This document shows positions 1-9,712 of a DNA stretch of 64,000 nt, one piece after another. The position numbers were made by a program, and so were the translations under genes. Position 1 is the stretch's first letter; each line of letters starts with the position of its first letter. Under the pieces are notes generated by a model. That model was not told where the DNA came from, did not search any database, and saw only the letters and a list, made by a program, of their open reading frames with translations. Source of the stretch: Klebsiella pneumoniae (GTDB lineage: Bacteria > Myxococcota_A > UBA796 > SXON01); contig CAMAWH010000019.1 in the NCBI GenBank assembly GCA_945861635.1, forward strand, positions 1-64,000. Direction: 5' to 3'.

Positions 1-393
<393 letters not shown>

Positions 394-449
394 TTCGGAA
401 TCCCTCGCCTACCACCACGTCCACGCATCATGCGTTGTACGCATTCACT

Positions 450-571
<122 letters not shown>

Positions 572-579
572 CATATCGA

Positions 580-622
580 CCGCCCCCGTGAGCATCCGCT
601 CACGGGGGCGGTTTCGTTTTTG
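580..622 (+). terminator. rrn operon intrinsic terminator
   Basis: A perfect 14-bp GC-rich inverted repeat (580-593 paired with 598-611) closes a 4-nt loop and is followed by TTTCGTTTTT. It lies 8 nt after the 5S 3' end, where an rRNA operon terminator is expected. Confidence 0.93.
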
Positions 623-644
623 GCCTGCCGAGACGGCTCGTCCG

Positions 645-653
645 TGCTATTCT
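645..653 (+). promoter_or_regulatory. Possible extended -10 promoter for the VWA lipoprotein
   Basis: TGCTATTCT matches an extended -10 element (TGn-TATAAT-like). It sits just after the rrn terminator and about 22 nt before the ATG at 675. No convincing -35 hexamer is visible at the right spacing, which is typical of extended -10 promoters. This is a sequence match only. Confidence 0.4.
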
Positions 654-674
654 GGCGCGCGTAGCGGAGCGCCG

Positions 675-1679
675 ATGCGTACGATCCTCGCCGTCACCCT
701 TCTTGCGGGATGTACCGACTACAACCTGAATGGACCGGCCGTTCACGAGGGGAAGTACAACCCCCCCGATCTCACAACCCCGACGCAAACGGATGAGATC
801 ACTCAGGTGACGATCCCGGCAGTGGACGTCCTGTGGGTCATCGACAACTCCGGTTCGATGTCCGAGGAGCAACGGGCCTTGCGTGAGAATTTCACCAGCT
901 TCATGCAGTATTTCACCGACTCCGGTCTCGATTACCACGTTGGCGTGGTCAGCACCGACATGGACAATCGAAAGGAGTCGGGAAAGCTGATTGACGACTC
1001 CTCGCACAGCGGTCGGTACATTGACTCGTCGATGTCGGGTGACGAAGCGATTGCGAGCTTTCGAGACCGTGCAGATCTGGGTACGAACGGCAGTTCGGAC
1101 GAACGCGGCAAGGATGCTGCCTTTGCAGCCCTGACGACCGAGGCGGACCGCACCAACGTCGGATTCTATCGGCCCGATGCGTCGCTCTCCGTCGTCGTCA
1201 TCAGTGATGAACTCGACTACTCTCGAATCTCCGTGACGGAATTCGTCAACTGGATGCTCGATTTAAAGCCGAAAGAGGGCATGGCTAGCTTCTCTTCGAT
1301 TGTTGGCCTTACGAATAACGACTGCATGGAAGCGGAAAAGGGCACCGGCTACCTCGAAACCACGGCTCAGGTCGGTGGAATCAAGGCTTCCATATGTGAT
1401 TCTGACTGGAGTGGTGTCCTTACCGAACTGGGCCTGCAGGCCGCAGGCTTGAAGCGTGAGTTCTATCTGTCGTTACGACCGGTCGAGGAGACAATTGCCG
1501 TGTCGGTGACGACGGATGGCGATGAGGAGTCCTTCGATCAGGGGGACGACTGGACGTACGACCCGGCGCGCAACAGCATCACCTTTGTGGCGTACGTTCC
1601 GGACCCGCTTTCGGTTGTGAACATCGACTACGAGGTGCTGGCGTCCTCGCAAAACACGTCGGACAGCTCAGAAGAGTAG
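675..1679 (+). CDS. VWA-domain lipoprotein
   Basis: 334 residues. The ATG at 675 is chosen because it starts a lipoprotein signal peptide with lipobox LLAGC (Cys13). The reading frame is open further upstream (to 588), but that part is arginine-rich and overlaps the rRNA terminator. Residues about 50-240 form a von Willebrand factor A domain with a complete MIDAS DxSxS motif (D57, S59, S61), so divalent-metal-dependent ligand binding is likely. Three further cysteines in the C-terminal half (near residues 217-237) could form disulfides in the periplasm or on the surface. It is the first gene after the rrn operon. The ligand is unknown; family members include cell-surface adhesion proteins. 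Confidence 0.85.
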   Translation: MRTILAVTLLAGCTDYNLNGPAVHEGKYNPPDLTTPTQTDEITQVTIPAVDVLWVIDNSGSMSEEQRALRENFTSFMQYFTDSGLDYHVGVVSTDMDNRKESGKLIDDSSHSGRYIDSSMSGDEAIASFRDRADLGTNGSSDERGKDAAFAALTTEADRTNVGFYRPDASLSVVVISDELDYSRISVTEFVNWMLDLKPKEGMASFSSIVGLTNNDCMEAEKGTGYLETTAQVGGIKASICDSDWSGVLTELGLQAAGLKREFYLSLRPVEETIAVSVTTDGDEESFDQGDDWTYDPARNSITFVAYVPDPLSVVNIDYEVLASSQNTSDSSEE

Positions 1680-1692
1680 GCTCGGCGAATTC

Positions 1693-2331
1693 GTGGCCGA
1701 CCAGCGTTTCTCGGCGGCATTCGCCATCGACCTGGCGTCGTCGCGGTTGCGGCGGGGCGTCGTTGGCGTCAGCTACAGCGCGTTTGCGTTGGCTGGCTAC
1801 GTCCTCATCAACGGGCGCGCCGCGTCGGATTTGCACCTTATGACGGGCCTCGACGCTGCCATTCCGTTCTGGCCGAGCTCGTTGTGGGTATACCTCAGCT
1901 TCTACGTGGCACTGGTGTATGCTGCGTTCATGGCGGAGGAGCAGGCGTTCCTCCGGCTACTCCGTGCCGCTACTCTCGTGCTGATCGTGGCCTGGACCAG
2001 CTTTCTCGCGTTCCCAACGCCGATCGTCCGCCCCGATCCTGGCGTGCTGGCTTCGCCGTTCTGGCGGTGGGCCTTCACCATCCTCCACGGCGCCGACCTG
2101 CCGGCGAACACGTTTCCAAGCCTGCACGTTGCCGGGAGCGTGATGGTAGCTCGCGCGATGGGTGGCAGCGTGTGGATGGGTTGGGCCGCCGCGGTCGGAA
2201 TATCGACGCTGACGACGAAGCAGCATTACGTCGCAGATGTGGCGGGTGGGGCTTTGCTGGCGCTCCTCGCCTGGTGGTGGATGAGCGGCCGACCAATGAC
2301 CGGCCGCGATGCCGTCGGTTCGCCGCGCTGA
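1693..2331 (+). CDS. PAP2-family membrane phosphatase / phosphotransferase
   Basis: 212 residues with a GTG start at 1693, 13 nt after the preceding stop. About five to six membrane segments are visible. The C-terminal half carries FPSLHVA and, about 35 residues on, TKQHYVADVAGG. These match the second and third catalytic motifs (SxH and HxxxD) of the PAP2 superfamily, in the form seen in the inositolphosphoryl-ceramide synthase-like branch. The likely role is dephosphorylating or transferring a phospho-head group on a lipid at the inner membrane. The substrate cannot be told. It converges with rarA, 12 bp away. Confidence 0.82.
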   Translation: MADQRFSAAFAIDLASSRLRRGVVGVSYSAFALAGYVLINGRAASDLHLMTGLDAAIPFWPSSLWVYLSFYVALVYAAFMAEEQAFLRLLRAATLVLIVAWTSFLAFPTPIVRPDPGVLASPFWRWAFTILHGADLPANTFPSLHVAGSVMVARAMGGSVWMGWAAAVGISTLTTKQHYVADVAGGALLALLAWWWMSGRPMTGRDAVGSPR

Positions 2332-2343
2332 CCTGTTGACCGC

Positions 2344-3600
2344 TTACTCGCGCTCGGGCAGGCGCTCCGAAAGGCGCCTCGCCCACCATGCCAAGCGATC
2401 GCGAATGGTCTTCTCGGCACCCTGCGCCGAGGGAACGTAGAACTGTCGACCGCCAAGCGCGTGCGGCAGGTAAACAGCGTCGACGATGTGGTCGGGAAAG
2501 TCGTGCGGGTATTGGTACTCTGCGCCGTGCCCCAGCGATTTCGCCAGAGTCGTTGGGGCGTTCCGAAGGTGGTTCGGCACCGGCAGTGCGCCGGATTCGC
2601 GCACCGCCGCGATCGCCGCGTCCACGCCGGTGTACGAGGCGTTGCTTTTCGGCGCAGTTGCCAGAAAGGCGCATGCCTGCGCAAGCAATATTCGCGCCTG
2701 GGGCATGCCGATGCGGGCAACGCCCTCCATGACGCTAACCGCCAACGTAATGGCGCGGGGTTCGGCATTACCGATGTCCTCACTGGCAAAGATCACCATC
2801 CGCCTTGCGACGAACATCGGGTCTTCGCCCCCCTCGAGCATGCGCGCCATCCAGTACAACGCGCCGTCCGGCGAACTGCCGCGCATCGACTTGATGAACG
2901 CGCTGACGACGTCGTGGTGCGCGTCGCCATCTCGATCGTGGAAGATGGCGCTGTCGAGCGCCGCGAGGGCCTCGTTCGTAATCGGCCCGCGGTCATGCAG
3001 ACGCTCCAGCATGGACAGCGCCCGCCGGGCGTCTCCGTCCGCCGCGCGTGCCAGCACCGCGCACACTTCGTCGGGAAGTTCGATGCCGTCAAGGCGAGCG
3101 GCCCGCCGCAACACACTCGCTATCGCGTCGTGTGTGAGACGTTCCAGAATGAGCAGCTCGGTCCGCGAACGTAGCGCAGGAATTAGTTGAAACGCCGGAT
3201 TTTCCGTTGTCGCGCCGACGAGGGTCACGACCCCGCACTCCACGTGCGGCAGGAGCGCGTCCTGTTGGGCCTTGTTCCACCGGTGAATTTCGTCCACGAA
3301 GAGCAGCGTTGGCCGCGGGTCGAGCGCCGGGCGTGACTCGATGATTTCCCGTAGATCCTTTGTGCCGGAAAGCACTGCCGATAGCTGCACCAATCGGAAG
3401 CCGGCGGCCTCGGCCAGACACCGGGCGAGCGTCGTCTTGCCAGTTCCCGGCGGTCCCCAAAGAATGACAGAGCGTAGCCGGCCGGCGTCGAGCGCCTTAC
3501 GAAACGGAGCATTCATCCCAACGATATGGTCCTGCCCAACGATTTCGTCGAGCGTACGCGGACGCATCCGGTCCGCAAGCGGGGCGCGCACGTCAGCCAT
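2344..3600 (-). CDS. rarA: Replication-associated recombination protein A (RarA/MgsA AAA+ ATPase)
   Basis: 418 residues. The ATG at 3600 is chosen because the conserved RarA N-terminus ([20 protein letters not shown]) starts just after it; the frame is open further upstream but that part is low-complexity and basic. Walker A GPPGTGKT is at 49-56, Walker [26 protein letters not shown] at 101-122, then the [11 protein letters not shown] segment and the C-terminal tetramerisation region typical of RarA. The family (E. coli RarA/MgsA, yeast Mgs1, human WRNIP1) acts at stalled replication forks. It is divergent from the phosphoesterase gene, with 32 bp between starts. Confidence 0.95.
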   Translation of the reverse strand: MADVRAPLADRMRPRTLDEIVGQDHIVGMNAPFRKALDAGRLRSVILWGPPGTGKTTLARCLAEAAGFRLVQLSAVLSGTKDLREIIESRPALDPRPTLLFVDEIHRWNKAQQDALLPHVECGVVTLVGATTENPAFQLIPALRSRTELLILERLTHDAIASVLRRAARLDGIELPDEVCAVLARAADGDARRALSMLERLHDRGPITNEALAALDSAIFHDRDGDAHHDVVSAFIKSMRGSSPDGALYWMARMLEGGEDPMFVARRMVIFASEDIGNAEPRAITLAVSVMEGVARIGMPQARILLAQACAFLATAPKSNASYTGVDAAIAAVRESGALPVPNHLRNAPTTLAKSLGHGAEYQYPHDFPDHIVDAVYLPHALGGRQFYVPSAQGAEKTIRDRLAWWARRLSERLPERE

Positions 3601-3632
3601 GTCCCAGCGTAATAGCGGAATAGAGTGCGGGC

Positions 3633-4364
3633 ATGCGGGTCGTGCTGGTCTCCGACGTTCACCTCGGCGGTCCCGACGATCCGACGCAAGCGGAATTTCT
3701 CGAATTTCTGCGCACGTTGGAGTGCGATCGCTTGATGCTTCTTGGCGACATTTTCCAGCATTGGTGGCATTTCCCGACTGGAATTTGGGCGTGCTTCGCA
3801 CGCGCTTCGGCGACGAAACCGACGATTTTTCGCGAATATGAACCGGTCATCGAGGCGCTTTCCCGCTTCAACGTCGGGTTCGTACCGGGAAATCATGATT
3901 TTTGCGCGTCGTCGTACTTCCCTTCGTCGGGGCCTGTGGTCCTCGAAACGTGGGACGGCACGCGCGTTCACCTCACGCACGGCGATGAGGTGGACGTCTC
4001 GTTCGGCTACGGCGTCGTGAGCGAGATTGTGCGCGGAAGGCTATTCGGGGCGGTTGTCACGTGCTTGGGACCGCGCAGGGCGTGGCGATTCCTTTCGGCC
4101 ATTGCACACCCGCCGCGGGGCGAGCCCGACACCGCGCTCGTGGACCTGCAGCGCGTCCTCGCCGCGAGGCGAATTGCGGCAGGCGCGGATCTCGTCGTGA
4201 TGGGACACACACACGCCCCGGAGTTGACCCGCGTCGGAAGCGGATGGTTCGCCAATCTTGGCGACTGGGTTTCGCACCGCACGTATTTGGTTGTCGAGGG
4301 GGGGGTTCCGCGCCTCTGCCACGCGGGCAGTGCCGGCGTCACTGCGGAAGACCGCGCGCGATAG
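3633..4364 (+). CDS. LpxH-like metallophosphoesterase
   Basis: 243 residues. Motifs of the calcineurin-like phosphoesterase fold appear in order: SDVHLGG (D8, H10), LLGDIFQ (38-39), GNHD (86-89), LTHGDEVD and GHTHAPE. This order and length fit UDP-2,3-diacylglucosamine pyrophosphatase (LpxH/LpxI-type step of lipid A synthesis) or its broader UDP-diacylglucosamine hydrolase-like family. A membrane-facing phospholipid phosphoesterase is an alternative, so no symbol is given. Convergent with mreB. Confidence 0.82.
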   Translation: MRVVLVSDVHLGGPDDPTQAEFLEFLRTLECDRLMLLGDIFQHWWHFPTGIWACFARASATKPTIFREYEPVIEALSRFNVGFVPGNHDFCASSYFPSSGPVVLETWDGTRVHLTHGDEVDVSFGYGVVSEIVRGRLFGAVVTCLGPRRAWRFLSAIAHPPRGEPDTALVDLQRVLAARRIAAGADLVVMGHTHAPELTRVGSGWFANLGDWVSHRTYLVVEGGVPRLCHAGSAGVTAEDRAR

Positions 4365-4397
4365 GCCAAAAAACCGTTCGCTCGGCCGCGAGAAACC

Positions 4398-5453
<1,056 letters not shown>

Positions 5454-5469
5454 CTATCTCGTTGAGCGC

Positions 5470-5973
5470 TCAGTGCTGCGGTTGCTTCTTCTTCTTGCCG
5501 CGATCGTCACGACCCGAGGTGTCAATCGTCTCGACGCGGTGCCCGATGGTGTCACCAAGCTGTTTCGCCGGGTAGGCCAGAGGGTCCGCAGACTGCTGGT
5601 AGATGTACCGGTCACCGTCGGTCGTGACGATCGCGATTTCAAACGGGCGCGGGTGCGCATTCTTGACATATTCGATGCGGTCAATGTCCGTGTAGAAGAC
5701 GCGATTCGCCTCTGTGTGGTCCGACCATGTGGTCGTAAAGACGATCGACTTCGTCTCAGGGTCAATGGAGATGTTCTGCGTATGCTGCTGACTCTGGATG
5801 TATCCATACGCCATCGCGGTCACGATGGCCGTGCCCACGGCAAGGAACAAGATCGTCCACAGCGGGCTGGAGCGCTTGACCACCGGCAGGTGGAAGTCAT
5901 GGAAGCAGTGCTTGCAGAGGTTCGCAAGGGCCGGAACTTCTGTTTGGCAGGAGGGGCAGATCTTCGTGCTCAT
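5470..5973 (-). CDS. Zinc-ribbon, single-pass membrane protein of unknown function
   Basis: 167 residues from the ATG at 5973. A later start is preferred over 6021 because the four-cysteine zinc ribbon (CPSCQTEVPALANLCKHC) begins at residue 6. One membrane helix follows at about 33-53. The remaining 110 residues look extracytoplasmic, with beta-rich segments (SIVFTTTWSD, RYIYQQSADP), and the tail is lysine-rich (GKKKKQPQ). It is upstream of mreB in the same orientation. No family is recognised. Confidence 0.7.
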   Translation of the reverse strand: MSTKICPSCQTEVPALANLCKHCFHDFHLPVVKRSSPLWTILFLAVGTAIVTAMAYGYIQSQQHTQNISIDPETKSIVFTTTWSDHTEANRVFYTDIDRIEYVKNAHPRPFEIAIVTTDGDRYIYQQSADPLAYPAKQLGDTIGHRVETIDTSGRDDRGKKKKQPQH

Positions 5974-6046
5974 CAGGCCTCGCACGGCTCGGAAAGGTCG
6001 CAGTTGTAGGGCAGGGCGCACGCGGCGTCAAGCGTTCTGGCCGCGC

Positions 6047-6076
6047 TTGACAGCTTCCTTTCGCTATCAGAGATAC
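6047..6076 (+). promoter_or_regulatory. Possible sigma-70-type promoter for sppA
   Basis: A perfect TTGACA is at 6047-6052, and a weak -10-like GATACG lies about 19 nt downstream, ahead of the ATG at 6089. The -10 is poor, so only the -35 element is convincing. Confidence 0.35.
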
Positions 6077-6088
6077 GTCCCCCGCCCG

Positions 6089-7723
6089 ATGGCCTCGATT
6101 CCCCTCTCTCTGCGCCTCATCGCGATGCCGTTCTGGTCGCTGGCGGCCGGGTGGCAATGGCTCTACGAACGCGGTGGCACCGTGCTTCGCGTGCGTGTGG
6201 ACGAACGAACGCCGCTCCCGTCGGTGGAGTCGTTCCTGGCGGTACTCGATCGGGCTGGCGTCCGCGGGATCTGGATCACCGTTGAGGCGGTCGAAGGCGG
6301 ATGGGCGTCGATCGCCGCGGTGCGAGATGCGCTGCTCGCGCTCCGAAAGGCCGGCAAGCTCGTGATTCTGGAGATGGAGCGGGCTGGCAACGCTGAGATG
6401 TTATTGGCCTCGGCGGCGGACCGCGCGTACATCCGACCAACGGCGCAGGTCTGGCTGGTCGGGGTCGGCGCGGCGCTCCGTTTTGGCGGGGCAGCGCTGG
6501 CACGCCTCGGGCTGGCTTTCGATGTCGAGGCCGCTGGCGCGTACAAGAGCTTTGGGGAGATGTTTTCGCGGGCATGGGCGTCGCCGGAGAACCGAGAGGC
6601 AACGCGGCTCCTCGTGGAGGATTTACAAGGAGAACTCGAAGGGGCGATCGCTACGGGCCGGGGGGTTGCTGTCGATGCCGTTCGGGCGGCGCTGGCGGCA
6701 GCACCACTTTCGGCCGCGGACGCCGTGGCTGCCGGGCTTGTGGACGGCGCGAAATACCCCGACGAAGTCGCGGACATTGCCGAGGAGCTTTGGGGAGAGA
6801 ATCCCCGTGTAGTTGAGTTCGCAACGTGGTGGAAGGTAGCGAGTCGTCGCTTACGGATCGAACGATTCATCGTCGGGGGGCCGCGCGTGGTGGTGGTCCA
6901 CCTGGCCGGCGCCGTGGTTGATGGTCGTGGAAATCCTGGTTCTGAACAGATAGCCGCGGCACCCGTGTGCGAGCTGTTGACGACGATCTCGGAGGACACC
7001 GGGGTCCGCGCCGTCGTGCTCCACATCCGCTCGCCTGGCGGGAGCGCAATGGCGAGTGACCTGATCTGGCGTGCGGTGCGCAAGCTGGGGCAGGAGAAGC
7101 CGGTGGTCGCCGTTTTTGGTGACGTCGCGGCGTCGGGCGGGTATTACATCGGCGTCGCAGCGAGTGAAATCGTTGCGCATGCCGCCAGCTTGACGGGCAG
7201 CATCGGCGTTGTCGGCGGCAAGGTGGTTGCCCGTCCGGCGCTGGAATCGCTCGGGGTGCACACCGAGGTTGTCCTCGGCGCTCCGCAGGCAGATTTCTTC
7301 AGTGACGCTCGGTTTTCGCCGGAGCAGCGGGCGCGGTTTCGGGTTGGGTTGGAGCGCGCCTACCGCGAATTTGTCGAACGCGTGGCCGCCGGACGAAAAC
7401 AGGCGTACGACACGGTGGAGCCGCATGCGCGCGGGCGGGTATGGACGGGTCGGCGCGCGCTGGAACTAGGGCTGATCGACGGACTTGGTGGCGTCGAGGA
7501 GGGAATCGCCCGGGCGGCACGCCTCGCGAGCCTGACGGATCCGCGCCGCTTGGACATTTACGTTGCGCGTCGCGGGGCGCGTCTGCGTCGTCTGTTTCGT
7601 TCGTTAGTGGTGGCGGCCGTGCCGGAGGTGCGGCACCTGCACGTGCCCGATGCCGTGCGGTTGTTCATGGTCAATCCGGGTGCCGCGCAGGCGGTCTGGC
7701 TCGGGGAATTTGAGGTCAAATAG
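6089..7723 (+). CDS. sppA: Signal peptide peptidase SppA, 67K type (peptidase S49)
   Basis: 544 residues from the ATG at 6089. Two tandem S49 domains are present, as in the long E. coli form: the catalytic Lys is in AGAYKSFGEMF (K153) of the N-terminal domain and the nucleophile in AASGGYY (S349) of the C-terminal domain. An N-terminal hydrophobic stretch at about 8-25 could anchor it, but it is weaker than in E. coli SppA. The protein degrades signal peptides left in the inner membrane after secretion. The GSIGVVGGKVV segment following the serine is also conserved. It converges with the lytic transglycosylase gene. Confidence 0.93.
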   Translation: MASIPLSLRLIAMPFWSLAAGWQWLYERGGTVLRVRVDERTPLPSVESFLAVLDRAGVRGIWITVEAVEGGWASIAAVRDALLALRKAGKLVILEMERAGNAEMLLASAADRAYIRPTAQVWLVGVGAALRFGGAALARLGLAFDVEAAGAYKSFGEMFSRAWASPENREATRLLVEDLQGELEGAIATGRGVAVDAVRAALAAAPLSAADAVAAGLVDGAKYPDEVADIAEELWGENPRVVEFATWWKVASRRLRIERFIVGGPRVVVVHLAGAVVDGRGNPGSEQIAAAPVCELLTTISEDTGVRAVVLHIRSPGGSAMASDLIWRAVRKLGQEKPVVAVFGDVAASGGYYIGVAASEIVAHAASLTGSIGVVGGKVVARPALESLGVHTEVVLGAPQADFFSDARFSPEQRARFRVGLERAYREFVERVAAGRKQAYDTVEPHARGRVWTGRRALELGLIDGLGGVEEGIARAARLASLTDPRRLDIYVARRGARLRRLFRSLVVAAVPEVRHLHVPDAVRLFMVNPGAAQAVWLGEFEVK

Positions 7724-7730
7724 GCGGTTG

Positions 7731-7742
7731 TGCCGTACGGCA
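7731..7742. repeat. 12-bp perfect palindrome between convergent genes
   Basis: TGCCGTACGGCA is a perfect palindrome 8 bp after the sppA stop, in the 42-bp gap between convergent genes. No T-tract follows, so it is a poor terminator by itself. Function unknown. Confidence 0.45.
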
Positions 7743-7765
7743 AGCGTGTCCGAAGGATGTCCAGT

Positions 7766-9712
7766 TCAAGAATCCCCGTAAATCCTACGATACTGTTGTA
7801 AAAAGCCCAGCACGCGGCGCACGTAGCGTCGGGTCTCGGTGTAGGAAATATCCTCAGAGAACCTATCGATGTCGGGTGGCGTCGTGTATGCGCCGAGCCA
7901 GCGGTCGACTGCGTCGGCACCGCCATTGTAGCTTGCGATGACGAGCGGGAGGGAAGGTGAGGCGGCTGAACGGGCGAATCTCGCGTTCAGCAAGCCGAGT
8001 TCGGTGGTGCCCAGGAAGGCGTTCGTACCCGCGCGGTACAGGTCGTCGGGGTGGAAACCAGGGACACGGTCGGCGGCGAGTCCGGCGGCGAGCTTCGGCA
8101 TGAGTTGCATCAGTCCGCGTGCTCCGGCGGGGGAGGTGACGGAGGGGTCGAGTGCGCTTTCCGCGTTCATGATCGCATAGGGGAGAAGCGGATCTAGACC
8201 GTATTGATGCGCCGTGTCGCTCACGATGGCATGATGGGGCCGCGGTAGGCAGGCGTCGCGCCCGGCGGGGGTCGATCGGTACGGACATGCCAACGTGCGC
8301 GCGCGGGGGTAGTCCTCCGCGTCGATCAGAGCCCAGGCCATGGGCACCGCGGTCGCTTGCGTGGCGGACGAATCCTCGATGCTGGAGGCGAGGAGCGGCC
8401 TGGCCCAATCTGCCATTCCTGCGCGTGCAAGCAGCATTCCGGTCGCGACGTTTGGGTGCGCCGCAAGCCAGGCCTCCGGGAAGGCCGGGCGGATCGCGGG
8501 CGCCGCGGCGGGAAGGGTGATGGAGAGGCGCCTCGACGCGAACCACGCGTAGCCGCTTTCGGGGCGATCCCGGACGACATCGCGCAGCGTGTCGTCATTA
8601 CCAAGCGTTCGCGCCTTCCAGTATTGAGCTGCCGCCGCGAGATCGGTGGCGGGGTCACGTGCCAGAACCGTATCGAATGCTGCGACGGCCTCTCCCGTGT
8701 GCCCGAGTTTCAGGTGGTCCCACGCGATGAAATACCGGGCATCACTCGCGAACTTCCCAGATGGGTGCTTGGCAAGATAGGCGGTGAAGCCGAGGATTGC
8801 GTCGGGCAGCTCACCGGCGTCGTGATGCATGTAGCCTGGCTTCCAGCTCGCCTCATCTGCCTCGGACGCGCTCGGAAAGCGCTGGATCAACTGGGCGTAA
8901 ATGGTGGCGGCCTTGTCGTAGTTCCCCGATCGGGCGGTGGCGAGCGCGTACTGGAAATACGTTGCCGAGTCGATCTGATCAAAGCCTGCTTTTTCGTACC
9001 ATTCCACGGCGCGAGCGTAGAGCTTCGCGTCGAACAATGCGTCCGCGAACCAGCGTTGCGCGGACGGCTCCGTATACGGCGCCAGCGCGTTGCATCCGTC
9101 CAAAAGCGGGATGGCGTCCGCCGCGAGGCGCATGCGCAAAAGGGTTTTCGCGCGCGTCGTCGCGAGTTCGCGGGCCGCGCCGGAACTGTAGTCGGGAACT
9201 GGCTTCTTGTGCTGTGCCAGCCTTTCCGCTGCCGCGTTTGCCAACGGCGACGCCGGGTGCTTCGACCATAGTGACTGCCACGTGGAGATCGCAGCCGTAA
9301 GATCTCCACGGTCCTCGGCTCCTTTCGCCAGCCACCATCGGGCGTCCGGCCCGCTCGGCCCGTCGAGCAGCGCACGAAGGCCGTCCCTCGCGTCCTCACT
9401 CCTCCCCGCGACGACCAAAGCGCGGCCGCGTAACAACTCTTCCTCGGTCCCTGCGAGAGACACGCCGTTCAGCACGGAGACAGCCTCTGCCGCGCGGTCC
9501 CGATCCAGCAGGGCCCGCCCCTGCACCACGCGTGCATACGGCGAAAGCGCCCCCTCGATTCCGGCTGCGACCTCGACGGCGCGGCCATCGTCACCCACCT
9601 TGTCCAAGCACCGCGCCAACGCAAGGCGCTCGACCGGCGTTTCCGCGTGCGCCAGTTGCGTCACGACGGACGGACAATCCCCGATGGCCATGGCCGTCAT
9701 CCAGTCGATCAT
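7766..9712 (-). CDS. Soluble lytic murein transglycosylase (Slt70-like, SLT domain)
   Basis: 648 residues. Residues about 20-480 are helical, TPR-like repeats forming the superhelical doughnut expected of Slt70-type enzymes. The C-terminal SLT domain (about 500-640) has the catalytic glutamate E518 in NAESALDPSV, GLMQLMP at 533-539 and the ASYNGG motif (Y595-N596). It cleaves peptidoglycan to 1,6-anhydromuropeptides in the periplasm. No signal peptide is visible after MIDWMTAMAIGD, so either the start is elsewhere or export is unusual. The start codon overlaps the stop of the upstream gene (TAATG at 9712), so the two are translationally coupled. Confidence 0.92.
   Translation of the reverse strand: MIDWMTAMAIGDCPSVVTQLAHAETPVERLALARCLDKVGDDGRAVEVAAGIEGALSPYARVVQGRALLDRDRAAEAVSVLNGVSLAGTEEELLRGRALVVAGRSEDARDGLRALLDGPSGPDARWWLAKGAEDRGDLTAAISTWQSLWSKHPASPLANAAAERLAQHKKPVPDYSSGAARELATTRAKTLLRMRLAADAIPLLDGCNALAPYTEPSAQRWFADALFDAKLYARAVEWYEKAGFDQIDSATYFQYALATARSGNYDKAATIYAQLIQRFPSASEADEASWKPGYMHHDAGELPDAILGFTAYLAKHPSGKFASDARYFIAWDHLKLGHTGEAVAAFDTVLARDPATDLAAAAQYWKARTLGNDDTLRDVVRDRPESGYAWFASRRLSITLPAAAPAIRPAFPEAWLAAHPNVATGMLLARAGMADWARPLLASSIEDSSATQATAVPMAWALIDAEDYPRARTLACPYRSTPAGRDACLPRPHHAIVSDTAHQYGLDPLLPYAIMNAESALDPSVTSPAGARGLMQLMPKLAAGLAADRVPGFHPDDLYRAGTNAFLGTTELGLLNARFARSAASPSLPLVIASYNGGADAVDRWLGAYTTPPDIDRFSEDISYTETRRYVRRVLGFLQQYRRIYGDS

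Noticed and set aside
588..674. Upstream extension of the VWA lipoprotein
   Set aside because: It overlaps the rrn terminator, and the lipobox at 675 gives a better start.
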